DNA of 64,000 nt, taken from positions 186,001-250,000 of the forward strand of contig CALOFP010000003.1 in assembly GCA_942492635.1 (NCBI GenBank), read 5' to 3'. The notes below the pieces were generated by a model that worked only from the letters and a program-made list of their open reading frames with translations, ran no database searches and was not told where the DNA came from. Every line of letters begins with the position of its first letter. Positions within the stretch are counted from its first letter, which is position 1. Made by a program: the position numbers and the translations under genes. Below are positions 29,401 through 35,800 of the stretch, one piece after another. Source of the DNA: CALOFP01 sp942492635. GTDB lineage: Bacteria > UBP6 > UBA1177 > CALOFP01.

Positions 29401-29499
29401 AAAAGAATGAAAGAGGTACTTGCGAGGACCGAACTGGAAATTACCATCGAAGAACCTGTAAATGAAGATGTGGAAGTCGTCATCGACGAAATAACGTAG
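20488..29499 (+). CDS. NRPS subunit 4: A-T-C-A-T-C-A-T-TE, terminal subunit
   Basis: 3003 aa. Adenylation 1 (YTSGSTGKPKG near 193, code D-A-M-H-V-G-G-V-T-K), carrier IGGHS (about 580), condensation HHTVTDG (about 765). Adenylation 2 (near 1236) and adenylation 3 (near 2273) both have FVG in motif A4 where FDA is usual. Their codes are V-G-W-V-S-S-L-S-D-K and V-G-W-H-T-G-L-S-D-K, so the amine-binding Asp235 is replaced by Val. Carriers LGGHS (about 1619) and LGGDS (about 2658), condensation 2 HHIATDG (about 1805). A thioesterase of about 300 residues closes the line. Its nucleophile motif is GWCFGG (Cys about 2793, not Ser), followed by LIDTWP with the acid and GTHEDIM with the His. It would release or cyclise the peptide. 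The N-terminal 35 residues may be a docking segment. Confidence 0.95.
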   Translation: MRDGKLKKLKDYDLFEDTSSQISKEDRPGFDDKLFPRAEIEGSVVERFRLIASRYPERKAIEFSGENISYIDLLKIVKSIAHSITEHGRAADSGVALLFEHGIDMVKGMLSALFSGNHYIPLDPNHPDDRIVSIVEDSKTGFILTNRKNMKKAWAVAEESHRVPFVLVIENCKETEGFEPEQIDPDSIAYILYTSGSTGKPKGVMQSRRNLLHFISTYTNRLGITADDRLSLLSSYGFDAAVMDIYGAILNGATLLPFDLKRDGSIEHMASWLKSGKITIYHSIPTLYRYLTDSFAENEKYEDIRLVVLGGEAVFREDVERFRKHFPEDALFINGLGPTESTVTLQYFVKNDTVFDGETVPVGFPVENTEVFILDESGNEAALNVTGEIVYKSDFLALGYTGDPEKTAASFTADPRDGTGRVYRSGDLGRRVADESIVFVGRKDFQVKIRGYRIELGEIEGAILSRKEVKSCAVAAMDLGRREKALVAYVETDSEFDEKTVKNHIGSLLPEYMVPEIFVKLDKMPLNSNGKVDRKKLPEPSIIPSSHTPPETDLQKKLVAVWSELLAEDENEIGIDDSFFAIGGHSLRAMALMARIVKDFDAEVHLIDFFRSPTIRSLAGLIEGGDHAAGPLEHTAKVDLYPLSPAQRRIYILSKMEPEETHYNLTRGYSLDGFVDIEMLETAFRKMIERHEILRTSFEERDGNVFQQIHSDVFFSLERFDAGESLIDEKIERFIQPFDLSEPPLIRAGLFRTREDHHVLVIDMHHTVTDGTSNRLFMKELLSIYSGNELDSGNFQYRDYVLWLEKKMKSESYRKVTGYWLERFKESPESASLPTDFKRPRSQRFEGKALHFNIPSSTAERISYLAKEREATTFMVLLAGFSILVSKISGSRDLVIGTPSAGRSHSDLSSVMGIFINTLAIRMRPEGGKSFAEYLEEVKKDVLDSFESQDYPFENLVEELKLERDPGRNPLFDLMFNFLNMDPYQLQAPGVLIEPHYMEHTRSRFDITLYGSEQEDGIGFTILYRSDLFKESTIRRFMNYYTNIIGRIVENAEGSIASFDPLGEEDRSFVLEKINSTGNSYPSDRTIHSLFTEIAGKKGDEIALICGRDEISYRELEERSNRLANLLINKGGGKGRVVGVLMERSVDLMVSLLAVLKTGAVYLPMDPHLPEERLRFMARDSKTFLVLTKINWRQVMEGTEISILDVDEIEVELAEFPVESPAVDFGTDDPAYIIYTSGSTGRPKGVLGLHHGAVNRFFWMWRRFPFAEDEVYVQRVSFSFVGSIWDLFGPLLGGAQCVMLDDETLKDPYRIVETIHKFGATRIVMVPSLLKTVLELDVDLIEKFSTLTHVSSSGETLPASVSNRFLSLFPGTKLINLYGPTEISSDATYIEMHPMDENATPVGTPIDNATVYVLDQDMNLCPPGVTGEIHIGGDGLALGYLGRADLTRERFVENPFGEGRLYKSGDLGSFSADGVLHYHGRIDNQLKIRGFRIEPGEIEAVMRSHPSIKEALVITDGGGSEKRLFGYFVSDESDISDYVRTYLSERLPDYMVPSQLIGLASFPLTPNGKLDRKALPKEIGVSGIKRGPKNETEKAVMKIWSRILKIEQSSFGIDTGFFELGGHSLKAVAMVSAIFRELNIRIPLRIVFEKPTVRAISSYIEKKQEPLAEEAIVKAEERDWYPLSSGQKRIYVVNGMEPESTRYNVQRIFRIRGEIDPELLENALRRLVERHESLRTGYAIVDGMLLQHVESNFSFKLERREIVHQEKDEAIRSFIKPFDLSEPPLMRAALFTVDDDSSMLIIDIHHIATDGTSDRIILRELSALYRNEKLAPVAFQYRDFSQWWNGDGGKRALLEEESFWLTQYEKPYEQFDIPSDRPRKTVGTFNGNSFRFYITGDDAVAIENCAGEEKATPFMFLLSGLMILLSRLGGTEDVVVGVPSAGRNRPGTESIVGFFINTLAVRGLPAGRKTFRTFLREVRETSLAAFDNQSYPFEDLVEKVAPKRGGQRNPLFDVLFNYINMEDGNLELFGLDVTEYDRKQDETKFDINITSGKGRKGLWFKVVYGTDLFDEATVRRFMNYLKNLLLNLSRKMDAPIAAVEMLPPSERVFLLEKINGTGDLIPETTIHRFFSQVAKEKGTARAVILENKIVGYSRLEERSNRLANHLLTRGFEKDKFIVICMERSIDFVVSMLAVLKTGAAYVPVSPDFPSGRIDTILDDGKFSHVLTKKVYSELFKGRKLLLIDIEEEQIGKQSEDFPEIDVKPQDPSYVIYTSGSTGRPKGVVGTHQATMNRCFWMWRSYPFNENDRYLTRANLSFVGALWDLFGPLLAGIGTTVLSDEEMKDPYRIVEIIKSRKITRMHLVPSLMKTILNLDSYIPDDLSSLRICTSGAETLTPSLVGEFRKRVLGVRILNLYGSTETASDATCIEMSGRETENVVGKPISNVSLYLLDRHLNPVPKGVKGNIYIGGSGLALEYLGNIELTRKKFIRNPFGEGKIYDTGDIGVINESGNLVYIGRSDLQVKVRGYRVEPEEIEKVILSFPGMKSAAVIAKNEGEYGVKLHGFVVFEKRQGIGVVIPFLKKSLPDYMIPSTINEIDEIPLTPTGKIDREHLSKLKIERVTTEGYREPETPVQELLVNTYREILGLEKIGIGDNFFDLGGDSLMAIKVIDKLHKSGLVVTVAQMIQYHSIEDLAEVIKTHGAEGEEWSCLVELQKGRKERTPIFLFHSPPGDLLGYVNLIPHLDPDQPVYGFQSLGLHDRENAHESVEEMAGYYLEQILKFFPRGPYILGGWCFGGTIAFEVARQMGEVGEKVQVVLLIDTWPRFPHRESEGFRMKAIRWSVKRRFWKIKRLLKLAFTEPVNLFRYLNHRLRKGKRTSQEIFEQDNKLKDIGLFKNRSYVRKKNSIAQYNYQSRPYEGKIAVFVPEKHHPMRLMQIPSGLLWHIINPDPEIHNVPGTHEDIMKKPNVYILAKRMKEVLARTELEITIEEPVNEDVEVVIDEIT

Positions 29500-30139
29500 G
29501 GATTTCATTATCCCGATATGAAAAGCAGTGTTACAGTTTACTCACAGTAGAGGGACGGCCGGCGTTCGCAAACGCACCTGTTGGGAAATACCCCGCCGTC
29601 TTTTCTTGTTCGTTCCCTCATTGTGAGGGCAGGCGTAGGATGGGGTTTTTTCAAAACAGATCCCACGAACTCGGGGAGCCGTCAGGACTTCAGAGACCTG
29701 TAGAACTTTTTCCACCCGGTATCAACGACAGAATTCACCACAAAAAAAATATCCCGATCAATTCAGCCGTTAGAATCAAGTTAAAACAAATATAGAAGCC
29801 GTCACAGCTTTTCGAATTGTGAAAATGAAGACTCCCCGACCCAAGGATCGGGGTATCTCACGGAAAAGTCGCTCTTTGAACCTGAAACACTTCAAAATTG
29901 CTCCCTAATAAAAACGACGCGAGCGTCGGGGAATTGAACCCTTTTTAGATTAAAAGTATCGAGCACAAAACAACGGCTGACGGGAGCTTATTATTTTTTT
30001 GAGACCGATCCAGGGGCAATTTTCACCGATAAACAGATAATTTGATCATTCCAGCGGCTAAATCGCCGATGATATTTTTTTGAAGTCAAGTTGGAAGCGG
30101 AATCGGGATTTTTGCATTAGGGAAAATTCGTATCGAATT
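29500..30139. repeat. Non-coding stretch with REP-like palindromes
   Basis: No gene is seen in these 640 bp. Palindromes include GACGGC (29554-29559) with GCCGTC (29595-29600) and the perfect hairpin CCCTCA-TTG-TGAGGG (29615-29629). Two GC-rich hairpins follow at 29834-29853 (CCCCGA arms) and 29915-29928 (CGACGC-GA-GCGTCG). The last two are flanked by TCCCCGAC and its complement GTCGGGGA, like a pair of REP units in opposite orientation. A weak GGGAT/ATCCC hairpin (29499-29514) follows the synthetase stop without a T run. This may be a mobile-repeat remnant between convergent genes. Confidence 0.45.
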
Positions 30140-31285
30140 TTAATCCAGATCGTCAAGCCAGCCGGCGTTTTCAATTATTTTTTTTGTGAAGATTTTCCCA
30201 AAGTTTTCGGGGTTCTTGGCCTGATGATATTTAAAGAGAATTTCATCGCCGACTATTCCAACGATTTCGATTTTTCCGGTTTTATGCGACATTATGTAGC
30301 GGAATCTCTTGCTGTGTCCGTTGAGATGTTTTTTTGCCTCTTCAATTATCCGGTAACCCTCTATGAGCGGTACCTGAAATCCGCTTTTTACCCTTTTGAC
30401 CGGTCGACACTGGAAAACATAGTAGGGGATTATTCCCACTCGGGTCATTTGGTTCTGAAGTTCTGCCATTATTTTCGGATGGTCGTTGACTCCGCGGAGA
30501 AGAACCGATTGATTGCCGATTATTGCTCCGCTACTTTTTATCGCTTCGATTCCTTCAACTGCTTCTTTTGAAAATTCTCTCGGGTGGTTGAACTGGGTGA
30601 CGATGTAAAGTTGTTTTCCTTCGGATGAGAATTTTCTGAATATTTTAAGAAGATCACCATCCTCTTTTATCCGTGCGGGGAATACAACGGGGATTCTTGT
30701 ACCGATTCTTACAAAGTCAAGATGTTCGATGGAGTAGAGCTTCTCAAGAAATTCGGCGATTACTTCTGTTGGAAGCATGAGCGGATCTCCGCCGGATATG
30801 AGAACGTTGTTTATCTCTTTGTGCTCTCTTATGTATTTGACGGTTTCATCAAATAGCTCTACCGTCTCTCTGGTTTTTGTTCCCACCATTCTCTTGCGGA
30901 AACAGTGACGGCAGTATGCAGCGCAGCGGTTAGTCGAGAGCAGCAGGACAGTTGTCGAATATTTGTGTTGAAGACCGGTCAATTTGGTATTCTCTCCTTC
31001 GCCGCTGGTGTCGTAATCGCCGGAAAGATCGGCTTCGCTTATCGAGGGAATGGACATCTTGCGAATGGGATCGGCGGGATCTTCAGGATCCAAGAGAGAT
31101 AGATAGTATCTCGTGGTCGACATAGGATGAATCTCTACCAGCTCTTTCAAGAGATCCTCTTCTTCTCCGGAAATGGGGATCCGCTTCTTCAGGTCGTCGA
31201 TGGTTGTGATGTTTTTTGAAAGTTCCTTCATCCAAGAAAATTTGTTTTCGCCGGATAATAATTTGTTTTTGTCTTCCTGTTTCAA
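30140..31285 (-). CDS. KamA-family radical SAM aminomutase-like protein
   Basis: About 381 aa if it starts at the TTG at 31285, which has GAGAGG five bases upstream; the longer frame would use a TTG with no such site. The radical SAM cluster motif is CAAYCRHC (about residue 120), followed by FRKRMVG, NNVLISGGDPLML and RIGTRIPVVFP, all typical of lysine 2,3-aminomutases. These enzymes interconvert alpha- and beta-amino acids using SAM, an Fe-S cluster and PLP. The C-terminal PGGGGK PLP motif of clostridial lysine 2,3-aminomutase is absent. Instead MSHKTGKIEI is found, whose Lys may fill the role. Substrate is therefore open (lysine, glutamate or other). It is convergent with the synthetase operon, and no beta-lysine acetyltransferase is adjacent. 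Confidence 0.8.
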   Translation of the reverse strand: MKQEDKNKLLSGENKFSWMKELSKNITTIDDLKKRIPISGEEEDLLKELVEIHPMSTTRYYLSLLDPEDPADPIRKMSIPSISEADLSGDYDTSGEGENTKLTGLQHKYSTTVLLLSTNRCAAYCRHCFRKRMVGTKTRETVELFDETVKYIREHKEINNVLISGGDPLMLPTEVIAEFLEKLYSIEHLDFVRIGTRIPVVFPARIKEDGDLLKIFRKFSSEGKQLYIVTQFNHPREFSKEAVEGIEAIKSSGAIIGNQSVLLRGVNDHPKIMAELQNQMTRVGIIPYYVFQCRPVKRVKSGFQVPLIEGYRIIEEAKKHLNGHSKRFRYIMSHKTGKIEIVGIVGDEILFKYHQAKNPENFGKIFTKKIIENAGWLDDLD

Positions 31286-31581
31286 TTTGACCTCTCGATA
31301 TCTCGATAAGATAGCGAATCCGGTTTTCTCAACGGCGTACAAAACACAATTTCGTGAAAATTGCGGATTCTGATGTATAAATTTGTATGTATAAGGCTAT
31401 TGGAATAACTCAATGAAATCAAGTTTATAGAAGTTCTAAAATTCTATTGCTTTGAAAATATTGAAGATGTAGAGCGGTGCGGTTTTTTATAACGCCTGAT
31501 TGGTTGCAAGCTGTATTAAAAAAAAGGTGTCGATATCGCATTATGAAATTTCTACATCGATACGTTAAGTATTTATTACAC

Positions 31582-31611
31582 TTGTTTAGAGATGCCCGGG
31601 GGTGCTATCAT
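31582..31611 (+). promoter_or_regulatory. Possible promoter for the 31652 gene
   Basis: TTGTTT (31582-31587), 18-bp spacer and TATCAT (31606-31611), the latter with an upstream TG as in extended -10 promoters. It lies 41 bp before the start codon. The remaining 31286-31581 between the divergent genes shows no gene. Confidence 0.45.
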
Positions 31612-31651
31612 ATTCTTGAGGGAGTGCTGAATATGGTTAATGGAGGAAAAA

Positions 31652-32608
31652 ATGTTAAGGATAGGGTTTAAAAGGGCAATTCTCCTTCTTCTCTACCTGG
31701 TGACCATATTTGGTAACCAGTGTCAGGAACCGGAAAAGGAAGAAGAGGCCAGAGATGTTCCAATGGATATTTACCGTCAGCCGAAGGCCCGGATGCAGGA
31801 GCTGGCATCGATTCCCTACGGTGAGAGGGCGGATGAAATCAACCTTGTCAGGCCCCGTTTTGATGAGGAGGTACCCAAGGGAATTTCCACTTTCCTTATC
31901 GATGGGGAGCGGTTCATGATTCTCGATGAGGTCCGAAACGTTATAAAGGAGGGGAACGTATCCGATTTCAAGATTACCGGCGAAATTTCGGTTCCGGCTG
32001 GTACCCACGAGATAACTGTGGAACAGAAGCAGCTGAAGGTTTTCAACGCCGTTACAAACAGCTGGATGAAGCGGGTGGGGCAGGAGTGGCAGAAAGAACG
32101 CCCAATGCCTGTTACGGCTCCGATTTTCAGAAAGAACACCGTTCTGCCGAAAATGCGGAAACCGGGAACTATCCGTACGGCCCGTGAGGCTGAACCGGGT
32201 ATTCAGGCGGTTGAAGTTATGAAGGAAAATGCTACAGGCGCGGTTGTCACTCTTCCCGATACGGGCAGAATGAGATTCAAGTTCGATACGGCAAATCTCG
32301 CTTCGATTGTATTTATTACGGAGGATGAGAACAAACATCTTCATTTTACCGCCGAATTCCTGGTAAACCGGAATCCGGTCATTGTCGACAGATTCTGGAT
32401 AAAAACCGACAGGGAGGGCGCACTTCTCAACCTTGCCCAGCTTCCTGTGAGCGAGGTTATTCTTCCTTTCAGGGATATCCAGATTACGGAAAAGGGAGAA
32501 CTCTACTTCATAATGGCTAAGGAGGAGGGTCTCTCAATTATGCGGGCTTCCGGTGATCGGGAGCTTAAAAAACGGGGAACAGAGGATGAACTCATCGTAA
32601 TCCCCTGA
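31652..32608 (+). CDS. Exported protein of unknown function, 318 aa
   Basis: Start placed at the ATG at 31652 because GGAGG lies five bases upstream; an in-frame ATG at 31640 would overlap that site. The N-terminus has Arg/Lys then a hydrophobic run and a Cys (GNQC) at about residue 24, so it is exported and may be lipidated, although the lipobox is not canonical. The mature part is charged, without Cys clusters or catalytic motifs I recognise. It has several short beta-rich segments such as DFKITGEISVPAGTHEITV. It sits about 210 bp before the large PPC-containing secreted protein in the same direction and may be co-expressed. No function is proposed. Confidence 0.75.
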   Translation: MLRIGFKRAILLLLYLVTIFGNQCQEPEKEEEARDVPMDIYRQPKARMQELASIPYGERADEINLVRPRFDEEVPKGISTFLIDGERFMILDEVRNVIKEGNVSDFKITGEISVPAGTHEITVEQKQLKVFNAVTNSWMKRVGQEWQKERPMPVTAPIFRKNTVLPKMRKPGTIRTAREAEPGIQAVEVMKENATGAVVTLPDTGRMRFKFDTANLASIVFITEDENKHLHFTAEFLVNRNPVIVDRFWIKTDREGALLNLAQLPVSEVILPFRDIQITEKGELYFIMAKEEGLSIMRASGDRELKKRGTEDELIVIP

Positions 32609-32816
32609 GGATCCTTTTTTTGAAACTGTAGTAAATGATTTTGTTGATAAAGTTGCGTTCAGGGGGAGAGATCGGCGGATCGAGAAGAGGTTTGTTTCCA
32701 CTTTTGAGTAATACCTGAAGGTGTTGCGATGAAATTAGACGATTTTATGCCGATCATTAGGATTTTGTAAGGAGTGATGACTAGATCAACGGAATCATAA
32801 TTTTGGGGAGGGAGCT

Positions 32817-35800
32817 ATGAAATTGATCGTGACAATGCTCCTCATGTTCCTGTTTTTTGATATGCAGGCCGTTACGAGGAGCGAAACAATGAAAATTGCG
32901 GACAGTTATACCCGCCTGAAATGGACAATGAAAGATTCAAATCGAAGGGGAAGTTGTCCTTCTGTCTACACTTCCCGCCATTCCGTCGGGCAGCAGATAG
33001 GTATGGCCTACAAATTCGCCGGTTGGGATACCCTTTCCGGTTTTCTAAGTGGAATAAGTGACGGAATGGGCGCCGGATCTACACGGTCTGACTACTACGA
33101 CAGGGGAATCTTTACCTGCGTTGTAGGTGCCGACTGTTCCGGATTCGTCTCGAGGGCATGGAAAATGTACCCGAGGAAATACACAAGGAGTATGTACGAG
33201 GTCTCCTACGAAATTGATGTGTCCGATATGAAAAAGGGAGATGCCCTCAATAAGGCCGGGTCCCATATGGTACTCCTTGCCTACTTTCACCGTGACGGTT
33301 CGCCTGTAATCATGGAGACAACCCAGAGTGATGCCCTATACAGATCGGTTTTCAGGAAAACCACATGGTCAAGGCTTTCCGGCTTTAAACCGATCCGTTA
33401 CGATTACATTGAGGATGACGCTGCTGTTTCCGGAGATGTGAATAATCCGATTGTCATAAGGTCTTTTCCCTTTACAAGTGAGGGAAATACGAGGAACGTA
33501 GTTTCACTTCAATTCGATTCCTATCCCACGGCATCGGATAAATACTACGGGCCTGAAGTTGTCTACGAGCTGAGGCTTTCACAGTCAGGTACGGTAAGCG
33601 CGACATTGACCGATTTCAAGTCGGAGGGGATAGACAACGATCTTCATCTTGTTCCCGATCTGGGAAGGGACAGCTACTACAGTGTGAGGGATTCTTTCGC
33701 AAGTGGAGACACATCTCTGGAATATTCGCTGGAGGCTGGTACCTACTATCTCATTGTGGACAGTTTTTCGCAGAACGGGATCGACTACCCCGGAGAATAC
33801 ACTTTGAAAGTTAACTTCACTCCGGGAGAGGTTACAGGAACTCCGGATAAGGGCGAGCCGTCGGAACCCACGGAGCCAACTGAGCCTGTGCCGATAGCCG
33901 GTGCTCTTGAAACTCCTATTGAAATCAAGGGTTTTCCGTTTGCCGATCAAAATACTACCGCTCAGGACAGGATCAGCGCCATCAGGAACTACTCGATTTC
34001 ACCCACCGCTATGCAGGAGGGTCCGGAGGTCTCCTATGTCATTAATCTTCCCTCGTCGGGACGTTTGACTGCAACGGTTTCAGGTGACAACTACACTACT
34101 GTCGACAACGATATCAATTTTCTGTCGTCTCTTTCGATAGATTCAAGAGGGATGGCTGTCGATTCTCTCGCCAGGGACGACAGGACAATCTCTGCGGATC
34201 TTTCTGCCGGTACCTACTATCTCACCGTGGACGCGTTTTCACGTTCCGGTGTCGACTACCGTGGTGCCTACAAGCTCGACGTCAGTTTTGAACCTGTCGC
34301 AGAGGAGGGGAAGGATGCTACTTTCAGCGATTCTGCCGTACTGAACAGGGGAACCTGGAAACATTACGGGCCTTTCGATGCTCTTTCCGGTGATTTTACC
34401 GCTGCTATCACGGGACCCTCGCCGGGAGATGTGGATCTCTATGTCAGGAAGGATGCACAGCCTACGTCTTCACTCTGGGATTGTCGCCCATGGAGGTACA
34501 ATTCCAACGAAACATGCGTTCAGGCCGGCCCTGGAAAATTCTACGTATCGGTCGAAGCGCCCTACGCCACCGACAGACCGGAGACAAGCTCTTACGAACT
34601 GAAGGTGGATTACATGACAAAGATAGAGGAGCCCCCCGAGGGTGCATGCGGGGACGGAATCCTAGGTGCCGGCGAGGTGTGCGATTCGGATCAGAAACAG
34701 TGTTCGGAGATAAACGCCTCGTACACTTCAGGTACCGCTTCCTGTAAGGCAGATTGTACCGGTTACGACACTTCGGGTTGTGTTGCCGGAGAGACTACTG
34801 AGCCGGGAGAACCTCCAGCAGAGGGAGAGCCGGTTCCGATCACGATCGGAGCATTTCCTTTCGAAACTTCCGGTACTACGGATCTTTCAGCTGAAAGTTA
34901 CTTCGACAGTTACAGCACGGCGCCGACTAAGATTCTGGGCGGAGTGGAGGTTATCTACACCTTCTCCGTACAGCAGAGGGGTACGGTTGTTTTCTCTATG
35001 ACGGGAGACAGTTCAGGTGTTGTAGATAACGACATTCACCTTCTCTCTTCACTGGCGAGGAACGACTCGAAACAGGCTGTAGATACCCTTGTACGTAACG
35101 ACAAGTTGATAGAGTATTCGGTTGAACCCGGCACTTACTACATCTCTGTTGATGCATACACCGATGGCGGCAAGGTTCTGAAAGGGCCTTTCCGGTTGTC
35201 AGCTTCGTTTAGCGCGTCGACGGCGGAAAGGGATCTGGTTCTTGCCGACAGTTCGACAGTCTATGCGGGCCAGTGGCGTTACTACGGTCCGTTTTCGGTA
35301 TCAAAAGGCGATTTTACGGCGGAAATTTTCGGTGACGCACCCGATGCGGACATATACGTGAAGAGGGGCGATCTTCCGACTGAGGAAAGCTGGGACTGCA
35401 GGCCGTGGCGTCAGGGAACCAACGAGACCTGTACCCTCTCCGGCACAGGTAACTACTACGTCGCGATAACCGGGTACCCGGAAAGTACGAAGTATACCCT
35501 CACTGTAAGCTATCGTATCAACGAATCCGAATACTCTCCTGTATGCGGAAACGGTATGGTCGAGACAGGAGAGGTGTGTGACGGAGAGAAACCCTGCTCC
35601 AGCGTTGATTCATCCTATGTTACGGGAGACGCTCCCTGTATGGACAACTGCAGCCGTTTCGATACCTCAAGCTGTGTCGGCTCTACAGATGTTGAAACAG
35701 GTAAGGGAATTCCCGGAACTGTTGCTAATCCTGTGGCTGTGACAGCGTTCCCTTTTACCCAGAGTAACTCAACGGCAATCGATCGGGAGAGTTACTTCGA

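Noticed and set aside
29915..29950. GGGGAATTGAACCC as part of a tRNA T-arm
   Set aside because: No acceptor, D-arm or anticodon arm can be folded around it; it is better explained as flank of a palindrome.
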